A stretch of DNA of 13,247 bases from Kiritimatiellales bacterium (GTDB taxonomy: Bacteria > Verrucomicrobiota > Kiritimatiellia > Kiritimatiellales > Pontiellaceae). Both the position numbers and the translations under genes were made by a program. Positions 1 to 6,524 of the stretch are shown piece after piece. Below the pieces are notes generated by a model. It saw only the letters and a program-made list of their open reading frames with translations. It was not told where the DNA came from and made no database searches. Location: contig DAOVNC010000052.1 of the NCBI GenBank assembly GCA_030630445.1, positions 1-13,247 of the forward strand, written 5' to 3'. Positions within the stretch are counted from its first letter, which is position 1; every line of letters begins with the position of its first letter.

Positions 1-920
1 ATGGGGCCGACCTTTTTTACTTTCCCGTCATACGCAACCCCATCCACGATGTCGGTCTGCCAATGATCGTCGATCTGGAAAACGGAAAGGCCGAATGGCT
101 GGAGGGTCTTCTTGGCAAACGCCGCGTTTTCGGCCAGGATTTTTTCGGTCGATGCGCCGGAGCCACTCAGGTTGCGGTGGTACCAGGTGCAGTAGACCGC
201 GGGCTTGGGTGGAAGGTGGATATCGTACACTTTTGCGATGTCGTCGGCGTAGCGCTCAAGACCCTTGCGGGCATCGGCGAAAAACCCAATGAGCAGGATG
301 TCGGTTTTTCGGGATGCACCCGGCTGTATGCGGAGCAGGCCAAAGTCGAGCTGGGTTTCCAAGCGGGGGATGCCCTCGCTGAACGAGGGCAGCATGAGCC
401 CGACGCCGCGTCGCTGGGTGAGCCAGCCGCACACCACGCCGTTGCGGGTGACGGGGTTGGCCAGGACGCTATAGGCATAGCTGCCTTTGGGGTCGGTGGC
501 GGGGCGCAAGCCGCCGGTGCCCAGAGTATTGAGCCGGGCGGCATCCATGCCGAGGTCGAAGGACATCTTGGCAATGGTAAGTCTCTTGAGATCGACGGGT
601 TTTTTGCCGGGGTTGGCGACGCGGGTTTCGAGGTGGGCGAACGGATTGCCGTCGTAGAGGGTGAGGGCGGTGGTGCTGTCGCCATGTTGCAGTACCAACC
701 GCTGACCGGTGCCCCAGAGCGGGTCGTTGCATTTGAGCGTTTTCGGGTCTTGGATTGTGCCGGACAAAGTAATCGTGGCCGAGTGTTTTTTGGCGGCTAG
801 CGAGGAGAGGGAAATGGCGTTTTGCTTCACCTCGATCCGAATTAAATCATTTTCAATCACCGCCGCCTGCGTTGCCGCAGCCAGCATTCCCATTGAAAGA
901 CCTATGGCAAATCTCATCAT
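1..920 (-). CDS. Exported alpha-galactosidase-like glycoside hydrolase (GH36/GH27 type), 3' end beyond window
   Basis: The reverse strand reads openly for 306 codons from ATG at 920 to the left edge, so the C-terminal part is missing. Residues 1-20 form a short signal peptide (MMRFAIGLSMGMLAAATQA then A/V), suggesting export. Residues 21-235 look like an N-terminal beta-sandwich domain. From about residue 240 a catalytic barrel seems to begin, with YCTWYHRNLSG at 243-253 and FQIDDHWQ at 281-288. These resemble the first strands of GH36/GH27 melibiase barrels, where the strand-1 Trp and the DD pair line the sugar pocket. The catalytic aspartates of that family lie downstream and cannot be checked. 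An AGGAG site at 928-932 is 7 nt from ATG 920, favouring it over ATG 917. It diverges from the glyoxalase-like gene. Likely role: release of alpha-linked galactose or a related sugar from polysaccharides; the substrate is not determinable here. Confidence 0.75.
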   Translation of the reverse strand, partial: MMRFAIGLSMGMLAAATQAAVIENDLIRIEVKQNAISLSSLAAKKHSATITLSGTIQDPKTLKCNDPLWGTGQRLVLQHGDSTTALTLYDGNPFAHLETRVANPGKKPVDLKRLTIAKMSFDLGMDAARLNTLGTGGLRPATDPKGSYAYSVLANPVTRNGVVCGWLTQRRGVGLMLPSFSEGIPRLETQLDFGLLRIQPGASRKTDILLIGFFADARKGLERYADDIAKVYDIHLPPKPAVYCTWYHRNLSGSGASTEKILAENAAFAKKTLQPFGLSVFQIDDHWQTDIVDGVAYDGKVKKVGP

Positions 921-950
921 TCTGCATCTCCTCTGGATTAGGACGGCGAG

Positions 951-978
951 GGTATAAAACGGGCGAACCCCAAAGCAA
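951..978 (-). promoter_or_regulatory. Candidate sigma70-like promoter for the glycoside hydrolase
   Basis: Read leftwards there is a TTGCTT at 978-973, a 16-bp spacer and TATACC at 956-951, placed 31 bp before the ATG at 920. The match is partial and sigma-factor preferences of the host are unknown. The -35-like box overlaps a dyad at 966-998. Confidence 0.3.
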
Positions 979-998
979 TCGATTTCCGATTCGGGGTT
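966..998. promoter_or_regulatory. Imperfect dyad in divergent intergenic region, possible operator
   Basis: Outer arms AACCCC (966-971) and GGGGTT (993-998) enclose inner arms AATCG (977-981) and CGATT (987-991) around ATTTC. The outer arms are offset unequally (5 bp on the left, 1 bp on the right), so it is an imperfect inverted repeat. It lies in the 111-bp gap between two divergent genes and overlaps the candidate -35 of the leftward gene. It is the kind of site where a repressor could control both genes, but this is inference from symmetry and position only. Confidence 0.3.
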
Positions 999-1031
999 TA
1001 CAATTATGCGAGGGGAAACTAAGAAAGTCCC

Positions 1032-1727
1032 ATGGAAACAGGTCGATTTCAGGTTAATGGTTTTGAAGTGCTGGCGGTGCCGGTACTTTACGATAACTTT
1101 GTCTATCTCGTTTGCCGCGAGGATGAGGCGGTACTGATCGATGCGGGGGAAGCCCAGCCCGTTTTCCAAGCGTTGGAAGAAAACGGCCTGCGATTGCAGA
1201 AGCTGCTGATCACCCACACGCACCACGACCATATTGGCGGGTGCCGTGCGATACAGGATCGGCTGGGTGTGCAGTCGACCAGTCCCGGCATAGAATCCGG
1301 AACCTTCCCGATGCTGGGGACGGTCTGCGAGTCGATATCTACGCCGGGACATACGGGCATCCACAAGGTCTACCATTTCCCGGAGCTTGGAATCTTATTT
1401 GCCGGCGACACGCTCATCAACGGCGCTTGTGGCCGGATTCTGGACGGAACCGCCGAGCAACTGTTATCCAGCCTGCGGAAAATTTGCGAGATGCCGGACG
1501 AAACGCGCATCTTTGGCGGGCACGACTATCTCGTCAAAAACATGGAATTCGCGCTGAGCGTCGAGCCGGACAACAAAGATGTGAAGGCCCGCCTCGATCT
1601 CTACCGCACCGATCCCGCCTCCGCCATTTTCGCGACGTTGGCCGAGGAAAAGAAAACCAACCCCTTCCTGCGGGTCGACACCTGCGGGGAGTTTGCCGAT
1701 CTACGGGAACGGAAAGATTGTTTTTGA
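1032..1727 (+). CDS. gloB: MBL-fold metallo-hydrolase, glyoxalase II (hydroxyacylglutathione hydrolase) type
   Basis: A 231-residue cytosolic metallo-beta-lactamase-fold hydrolase. The metal-binding motif THTHHDHIGG is at 61-70 (H62, H64, D66, H67). The other ligands are in place: H107 in PGHTG, D126 in FAGDT and H164 in GGHDY. The C-terminal part has KTNPFLR (208-214), which resembles the start of the glyoxalase II C-terminal domain motif. Glyoxalase II hydrolyses S-lactoylglutathione to D-lactate and glutathione as the second step of methylglyoxal detoxification. The length is slightly below the usual 250-260 residues, so the substrate may be another thioester; the metal site is complete. 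The stop is TGA 1725-1727. The start codon has only a weak purine-rich stretch (AAGAAAG, 1021-1027) upstream. Related MBL hydrolases acting on persulfides or lactones cannot be excluded. Confidence 0.85.
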   Translation: METGRFQVNGFEVLAVPVLYDNFVYLVCREDEAVLIDAGEAQPVFQALEENGLRLQKLLITHTHHDHIGGCRAIQDRLGVQSTSPGIESGTFPMLGTVCESISTPGHTGIHKVYHFPELGILFAGDTLINGACGRILDGTAEQLLSSLRKICEMPDETRIFGGHDYLVKNMEFALSVEPDNKDVKARLDLYRTDPASAIFATLAEEKKTNPFLRVDTCGEFADLRERKDCF

Positions 1728-1734
1728 TATGGAT

Positions 1735-1760
1735 GCGGGATAGGGCTCCGCCCGTCCCGC
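1735..1760. terminator. GC-rich hairpin between convergent genes
   Basis: GCGGGA (1735-1740) pairs with TCCCGC (1755-1760) and GGGC (1743-1746) with GCCC (1750-1753). This leaves a TCC loop and a small internal asymmetry (TA versus G). It sits in the 40-bp gap between the ends of the converging gloB-like and UPF0158 genes, so it can serve both directions. There is no clear T-tract on either side, so it is a stem-loop rather than a textbook intrinsic terminator. Confidence 0.55.
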
Positions 1761-1767
1761 CTATCAT

Positions 1768-2184
1768 TCAGTCCGCCAGCTCGATTTCTTCGCCGGCGCA
1801 CCACTCGCGGACGGCCTTCCGGGTCGCGGCATTTTCGTAGGCGTACCACGAGTCGAGCAGCTCCTTTTCCGCCAGAAGATCCTTGTAGTAGGCATAGGCG
1901 CTGCGCCGGCTAAAAATCTTGTGCACCGTGTCGTATTCGTCGGGCATCATTTCATCCACAAAGCGGAGGACGAGGTGAGTTCTGAGATCGAGCGATTTTT
2001 TGTGGGGGATTTCGACGACACTGTCCGACTCATATATTTCATCAGGAATCTCGTCAAAATCGCTATACTCAGAGTGGAAATAGATCTTGCCGGCCTTCTT
2101 GTCCAGAAGCGCGGTGTGCTCCCCATGCCCTCCACAACCGACAAATTCAAATGCATCCTCGATTTCCGAAAACTTTATCTTCAT
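1768..2184 (-). CDS. UPF0158 family protein of unknown function
   Basis: A 138-residue acidic protein with no signal peptide or membrane segment. It resembles the UPF0158 (PF03682) family: an N-terminal beta-rich segment with DKKAGKIYFHSEY (28-40) and acidic DFDEIPDEIYESD (42-54). A helical part follows with the aromatic patch SAYAYYKDLLAEKELLDSWY (95-114), and then a conserved C-terminal stretch (AVREWCAGEEIEL). Family function is not established. It begins 15 bp after the stop of the AbiEii-like gene, and that gap is almost entirely the purine-rich ribosome site GGAGGAGAGGAG, so it is likely the last gene of the leftward transcription unit. Family membership comes from motif recognition by eye. 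Confidence 0.8.
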   Translation of the reverse strand: MKIKFSEIEDAFEFVGCGGHGEHTALLDKKAGKIYFHSEYSDFDEIPDEIYESDSVVEIPHKKSLDLRTHLVLRFVDEMMPDEYDTVHKIFSRRSAYAYYKDLLAEKELLDSWYAYENAATRKAVREWCAGEEIELAD

Positions 2185-2197
2185 CTCCTCTCCTCCT
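2185..2197 (-). promoter_or_regulatory. Extended purine-rich ribosome binding site of the UPF0158 gene
   Basis: Reading leftwards, GGAGGAGAGGAG runs directly into ATG 2184 and offers two overlapping Shine-Dalgarno registers. It is the strongest ribosome site in the window, in contrast to the weak sites of most neighbouring genes. Confidence 0.6.
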
Positions 2198-2199
2198 CG

Positions 2200-2580
2200 T
2201 CAAATCCGATTGCTCTCCAGCACCGCTTTCTTCACATCGCCCCAGGTGCGCCCCTTGAGGTCGCGCGGGTTGGGTTCCTCTTCCGCGTCTTCGAAATAGC
2301 TCAGTGACTTTTCGACATACCAGACGTTTTCATCGCTGTATTTTTCGGCGAAGAAACCAAGCATCTCATCCCGGCTGAACAGGGTTAGTAGCTCGGCGTA
2401 GTCCCAAAAGTCCTTTTTGCTTCCGCGGTTCGCGATGGCGTTGAGCTTCATCGCGGCAATGTCTTCGAGGCTGGCCATTCGGATTCCCTCAATCGTGGCT
2501 GGGGTTCCAATCGTTGGATTCCGGAGCAGTTCGAGCAAGGGGGCTGGAGCCGCATTATTGTGCAACGTTAATGCGTCCAT
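2200..2580 (-). pseudogene. AbiEii/AbiGii-type nucleotidyltransferase remnant lacking its catalytic core
   Basis: The 126-residue reading frame from ATG 2580 is uninterrupted. Residues 33-62 (GIRMASLEDIAAMKLNAIANRG then SKKDFWDYAE) and the C-terminal KSLSYFEDAEEEPNPRDLKG (91-110) are the hallmark second half of the AbiEii/AbiGii toxin-family nucleotidyltransferases. The first half of those proteins carries a GGTALAL-like motif and acidic metal ligands (DxD) that bind nucleotide. None is present: the opening residues 1-22 (MDALTLHNNAAPAPLLELLR then NP) resemble the N-terminal tip of the family and pass straight to the region just before the conserved EGIRMAS segment. This suggests an in-frame internal deletion of some 70-90 residues, estimated from the family's usual ~200-residue length. 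The start overlaps the upstream gene's last codons by 13 bp (2568-2580), so the pair remains translationally coupled. Alternatively it is a short regulatory derivative; enzymatic activity is not expected. Confidence 0.7.
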
Positions 2581-2870
2581 GTTCCCATCTCCTGGCTTTT
2601 GCGGAAGGCGCGGAAGGCCTCGGGGCGGAGGCGGAACTGGTTGGCGAAAAAGAAGATGGTTTTGCGCTGGAGCGAGGGGGCGTGGAGTAAAACATCTTTT
2701 ACGGTATCCGCGCCATACTGGTTCCATATGGCCTGCACATCCGAGCGGGTTCCCCGGTCCATCACGCGGGGGATGATGAAACCACGGTGCTTTTCTGCAT
2801 CCACTGTCGCGGCATCCACATCCCAGAAGAGATGCTTCGACAAGGTTTGCAATAGGGCACCCTTTTTCAT
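2568..2870 (-). CDS. DUF6922-type small protein, partner gene of the AbiEii-like remnant
   Basis: A 100-residue protein with the opening LSKHLFWDVDAATVDAEKH (9-27), followed by FIIPRVMDRGTRSDVQAIW (30-48) and a basic C-terminal half containing FFFANQFRL. This pattern (LPKHLFWD-D...RFII-RVL-RG) is that of short proteins commonly encoded just upstream of AbiEii-like nucleotidyltransferases and classed as DUF6922. In that setting it could be the antitoxin or regulator of a toxin-antitoxin-like pair, but I know of no proof. The length looks complete. The next gene starts inside its 3' end. No clear ribosome site precedes ATG 2870 and an in-frame TAA lies 9 bp upstream of the ATG, so this is the first usable ATG. 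It follows the HIT-family gene by 47 bp, the largest gap in the leftward unit. Confidence 0.7.
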   Translation of the reverse strand: MKKGALLQTLSKHLFWDVDAATVDAEKHRGFIIPRVMDRGTRSDVQAIWNQYGADTVKDVLLHAPSLQRKTIFFFANQFRLRPEAFRAFRKSQEMGTWTH

Positions 2871-2917
2871 GGCTGGGAAGTTAACATGAAGCCTTTCTTG
2901 TTGTAAGCGGGCGGGGG

Positions 2918-3397
2918 CTAATTGAAGAGCGGGAAGAGCACGTCGTACTGCTCCATTAGCGCTTGCGGCATGACGCGGGTTCCGGAGAGGACGGGCATGA
3001 AGTTAGTGTCGCCCGTCCAGCGGGGGACGATGTGCTGGTGGATGTGGTCTTTCAAACCGGCACCGGCCGCCGCGCCGAGGTTGTAGCCAAGGTTCAGCCC
3101 ATCGGGCTTAAGTTCGGCTTTCAGGACTTCGACGGCATCAATGGTTAAGTTGGTCATTTCCAGTCGCTCCTCGGGGGTCATCTCCCGAAGGTGTTCGAGG
3201 TGGCGGTAGGGGGCGACCATGAGGTGTCCGCTGGTGTAGGGATAGCGGTTCATCACGACGGCGCAGGTTTTTCCGCGCTTGAGCAGCAGGTTGTCGCGGT
3301 CGTTTTCCGCCGCGAACATTTCGCAGAGAAAACACCCTGCCTCTTTGTCGCCGAGGATGTATTCAATGCGCCACGGCGCCCAGATCGTTTTTTTCAT
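2918..3397 (-). CDS. HIT-family nucleotide hydrolase/phosphorylase (Ap4A phosphorylase-like)
   Basis: A 159-residue cytosolic protein. The histidine triad is HIHQHIV at 118-124; H120 and H122 are the central pair, and the family's catalytic nucleophile is the middle histidine of the triad. KKTIWAPWRIEYI (2-14) and CFLC (22-25) at the N terminus match the branch that includes mycobacterial Ap4A phosphorylase-like HIT proteins, where such cysteines may bind zinc. NRYPYTSGHLMVAP (50-63) is the conserved nucleotide-binding strand. Likely activity is cleavage of dinucleoside polyphosphates or nucleoside phosphoramidates; the substrate is not decided by sequence. AAGGAA at 3405-3410, 7 nt from ATG 3397, decides this start over the ATG at 3424. 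The gene begins inside sbcC, overlapping it by 35 bp, so it is probably expressed with it. Confidence 0.88.
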   Translation of the reverse strand: MKKTIWAPWRIEYILGDKEAGCFLCEMFAAENDRDNLLLKRGKTCAVVMNRYPYTSGHLMVAPYRHLEHLREMTPEERLEMTNLTIDAVEVLKAELKPDGLNLGYNLGAAAGAGLKDHIHQHIVPRWTGDTNFMPVLSGTRVMPQALMEQYDVLFPLFN

Positions 3398-6300
3398 GCT
3401 TTGATTCCTTTTTTGATGAAACACCGGTGCCGCTCAGCCGACTGCGTCCGCCGCTGGAGCTGTGTACATTGATTTGCGTGCCGATACGTTCCTTGAGCGC
3501 GCCGACGTGCGAGATCACGCCGATGAGCTTCCCGTCCTGTTTTAGTTCCGCTAAGGCTTCGAGTGCGTCTTCAAGCGCGTCTTCGTCGAGTGTGCCGAAG
3601 CCTTCGTCGAGGAAGAGCGAATCGACGCGGATATGTTTGCTGGCCATGCGCGATAGACCGAGTGCAAGCGACAGGCTCACCACAAAGCTTTCGCCGCCGG
3701 AAAGGTTTTTGACGGGGCGGATTTCACCGGCTTGGTAGTTGTCGACCACGTTGAGGTCGAGCGGTTGCTGCTTGTCACGGACGAGGAGGTAGCGATCACT
3801 CATTTTCGCAAGCTGTTGGTTGGCGTGCGAGACCATCAACTCGAAAGTCAGCCCCTGCGCGAAGTTGCGGAATTTCTTGCCGTCGGCCGAGCCGATGAGT
3901 TCGTGCAGCGTGTTCCAGCGGGCGCATTCAACCTGCTGTTTCTCGATTTCACCGAGTTTATCCGTATGAAGTGTCGCCGCCTTTTGGTTGGCCGCAAGCT
4001 GGCTTTTGAGGTCTCCAATCTGTTCTTTGAGTTGATCGCAATCTGCGGCGAGCGTTGCGTGGTTTTCTGGGGTAATTCCGAGCGGGTTTTCCGTCTGGAT
4101 CGATTCGAGTTGTTGCTTGCTCTCTTGCCGCTGTTTTTTCAGGAGTTTGATTTTTCCCTGAAGAAGCACGATCGCTTGTTGGCTTTTGGTCAATTGAGTA
4201 CGAGCCATTTCTTCGGCTTTTTTTGCGTCACGGAGCATCGCCTGGTTTTCTTTTTCGATGGCATCGGGCTGGCAGTCGCTAAACACCGCTTCGCGCTCGG
4301 CTTGCAGTTTTTTGACGGACGACTTGGACGCTTCTAGCACTTCGGTTTGTTGTTGGATACGGGTTTCATGCTCCCCGATCTGCTCGGCCTGGCTGGTCCG
4401 CGTGGTGGTGAGGCTGGCGAGGGTTTGCCGTAGTTCGGTGGCCTGTTTTTCCGCTTTCATCCAGCGTTCTTGCCGAAGGTGTAGTTCCGTTTCCGCCGTA
4501 GGGAGGGTGACTCCATACGGTTCGATCTCCTTTTGAACCCGAGTTTGGATTTCGGTTCGTTCGGTTTCAATTTCCATTTGTTGGGTCTGGGCCATCCGAG
4601 CCTTTTCTTCTGCGGCCTCGGTGTTGAGCCGATAGACCGCTTCGTGCGCTTGATCTCGCGCGGTTTTTGCAGTGGCTTGTTTTTGTTCCAGTTGTTCGAG
4701 GGTTTGGATGCGCTGGGTGATGACCTCCGTCTCTTCTGTAGCACCGGGGGCCAGGGATTGAAGTTCGGCTTCATCTTTTGCGAGCGTCTGCTGGAGGGTT
4801 TCGCTCAGCGCTTGGGCGGCAGCATCTTTTTGAGTCAGCGCATGGATCTGTTTCGCGAGTTTGGCTAGTGCGGCATTAACCTGATCGAGCGCGTTGGTTG
4901 GGGGTGCGGGAAGATCGACCGCAAAGGGATGTTCGAGTGCGCCGCAGAGCGGGCAGGGCTGTCCGTCGGCCAGCGCGTTGCGCTCGGCTTCGAGGCTCTC
5001 GATTTTTTGCTGAAGCTGTAGATTCTTTTGTAGGAGAGATTGCTGGCGCAGGAGACCTTCCTGCTCCGCTTTTTTTGGGATCAGTTCTTTGGCCACCGCT
5101 TTGGCTTCGGCTGATTTTTCAGTCAGGCTGGAGCGGGTTTTTTCCAGTTGCTGTTCGAGGGCAATCCGCCGGGTCAGCGCGTCGAGTTGTGTGCGCCAGT
5201 CGGGCAGGGTCTTGCCGCCGAGCGCGGTTTTTTGTTCGCCTTCGATCTTATCTAGTTCGGCTTCGGCGGTCATCAAGCACTCTTTGGAAGCACTCCACTT
5301 TTCTTTTTCTCGTTGGGAGGCCTGACGGGCTTTTTTTGTCGCTTTTTCGGCGGCGGTTTTTTTTGTTGTGAGAATTTCGATCTGTTCCAATGATTGGAGA
5401 ATGGCGGCCAGCTGACGGACTAGTTGGGCATCTTGCGCATGTTCTTTTTGATAGGTCTCTGCTTCGGCTTGTTGGGGTTTGAGTTGTTCGAGGTTGATTT
5501 CGTTGGCACGTTTTCGTTTTTGTAGCGCCTTGTATTCGGTCTGCTGTTCTTGGAGTGCCGTATGCTCTTTTTTATAGTTTCTTTGGCGCTCGGCCATCTG
5601 GGTGTCGAGCTCGCGGACCTGACGCAAAATGGGCCGCAATTTTTCGTGCTCCGCCTCCGCCTCCTCCAGTCGTTTTGCGGCTTCTTTATGAAGACCTTCG
5701 GCTTGCTCTCGATTTTTCCCAAGGTTTGGAAGTGCGGCGTTCGTGGTTTCCAATTCCGTTTTCAAAGATCGGATGCGCTTTTGTGCATCGAGCGCGACCT
5801 TTACTTCGTCGCGCTTCTGGGCTTCTATTTTATGTTTTTCTTCCCCTTGTTTCAGGTCGAATCGAAGCTGTTCGAGCACTCCGGGTTCCAATAGTTGAAT
5901 GCCGCCAAGCCCCGCCTTCAATTCATTCAGCGTTTGGTTCTCGGCGCTGTTGCGCTGATGCACCAGCTTAGAGATTTCGGTATAGATTTCCGTGCCGGTA
6001 ATCTGCTCCAAAATGGGGGAGCGCTCGTCGGCATTGGCCTTCAGAAATGAGTCAAAGCTGCCCTGCGCAAGGAGGATCGAGCGGGTGAAGCGATCGAAGC
6101 CCATGCCCATCACATCATCAATCTTATCCTGCACCTCCTTCAGCTTTTCGGCCAGCAGGGTTCCTTCGGCATCGGCCAGTTCGCGCCTGGGCGACTGCAA
6201 AGGCGCTCCAGCCTTGTTCCGCGCGCGATGCTGGTGCCAGTTGGCGCGAAAGGTTCCTTTCGCTGTCTCGAAAAGAACTTCGGAATAACATTCGCCCGTC

Positions 6301-6524
6301 TGGCGCGACATCACCTCATTCTGGCTCTGATTAATGCGATCCAGCCGTGGCGTCTGGCCATAGAGCGCCAAGCAGAGTGCATCCAAAATCGTCGTCTTAC
6401 CCGACCCCGTCGCGCCCGTGATCGCAAACAACCCATTGGCTTCATAGTCCGGGTGCGTGAAATCAATGCACCACTCGCCATAAAGCGAATTCAGGTTCTT
6501 AAAGCGTAGTTCGAGGATTTTCAT
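3363..6524 (-). CDS. sbcC: SbcC, ATPase subunit of the SbcCD exonuclease (Rad50 homologue)
   Basis: A 1053-residue SMC-like ATPase, typical length for SbcC. Residues 1-50 have the N-terminal ATPase lobe with Walker A GATGSGKT (37-44), and RSILLAQGSFDSFLKA (148-163) is the conserved Q-loop region. Long Glu/Lys/Gln-rich coiled-coil arms run from about 190 to 500 and 545 to 880, joined at the zinc hook CPLC (524-527). The C-terminal lobe has LSGGE (941-945), Walker B and catalytic Glu in LFLDEGFGTL (970-979; D973, E974) and an H-loop in VISHV (about 1003-1007). With SbcD it forms the complex that opens hairpins and trims blocked double-strand ends in the nucleoid. Its ATG overlaps the stop of the OLD gene as ATGA, rather than following sbcD directly, which is unusual. 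The C-terminal 35 bp overlap the HIT gene. All functional motifs are intact. Confidence 0.97.
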   Translation of the reverse strand: MKILELRFKNLNSLYGEWCIDFTHPDYEANGLFAITGATGSGKTTILDALCLALYGQTPRLDRINQSQNEVMSRQTGECYSEVLFETAKGTFRANWHQHRARNKAGAPLQSPRRELADAEGTLLAEKLKEVQDKIDDVMGMGFDRFTRSILLAQGSFDSFLKANADERSPILEQITGTEIYTEISKLVHQRNSAENQTLNELKAGLGGIQLLEPGVLEQLRFDLKQGEEKHKIEAQKRDEVKVALDAQKRIRSLKTELETTNAALPNLGKNREQAEGLHKEAAKRLEEAEAEHEKLRPILRQVRELDTQMAERQRNYKKEHTALQEQQTEYKALQKRKRANEINLEQLKPQQAEAETYQKEHAQDAQLVRQLAAILQSLEQIEILTTKKTAAEKATKKARQASQREKEKWSASKECLMTAEAELDKIEGEQKTALGGKTLPDWRTQLDALTRRIALEQQLEKTRSSLTEKSAEAKAVAKELIPKKAEQEGLLRQQSLLQKNLQLQQKIESLEAERNALADGQPCPLCGALEHPFAVDLPAPPTNALDQVNAALAKLAKQIHALTQKDAAAQALSETLQQTLAKDEAELQSLAPGATEETEVITQRIQTLEQLEQKQATAKTARDQAHEAVYRLNTEAAEEKARMAQTQQMEIETERTEIQTRVQKEIEPYGVTLPTAETELHLRQERWMKAEKQATELRQTLASLTTTRTSQAEQIGEHETRIQQQTEVLEASKSSVKKLQAEREAVFSDCQPDAIEKENQAMLRDAKKAEEMARTQLTKSQQAIVLLQGKIKLLKKQRQESKQQLESIQTENPLGITPENHATLAADCDQLKEQIGDLKSQLAANQKAATLHTDKLGEIEKQQVECARWNTLHELIGSADGKKFRNFAQGLTFELMVSHANQQLAKMSDRYLLVRDKQQPLDLNVVDNYQAGEIRPVKNLSGGESFVVSLSLALGLSRMASKHIRVDSLFLDEGFGTLDEDALEDALEALAELKQDGKLIGVISHVGALKERIGTQINVHSSSGGRSRLSGTGVSSKKESKHEKNDLGAVAH
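3405..3410 (-). promoter_or_regulatory. Ribosome binding site of the HIT-family gene, inside sbcC
   Basis: AAGGAA on the minus strand lies 7 nt before ATG 3397 and selects it over the upstream in-frame ATG at 3424. The site is within the last codons of sbcC, so ribosomes finishing sbcC pass over it. Confidence 0.55.

Noticed and set aside
63..800. 245-codon open frame on the plus strand near the left edge
   Set aside because: It is antisense to the exported glycosidase frame, which has a signal peptide, a ribosome site and recognisable barrel motifs.
1241..1840. 199-codon plus-strand frame overlapping gloB and its downstream hairpin
   Set aside because: It is an out-of-frame shadow of the glyoxalase II-like gene, whose metal-binding motifs are in the other frame.
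2581..2727. N-terminal extension of the AbiEii-like frame up to ATG 2727
   Set aside because: The added residues are Pro/Arg-rich and lie entirely within the DUF6922 gene in another frame; the ATG at 2580 fits a coupled start and the family-like N terminus.
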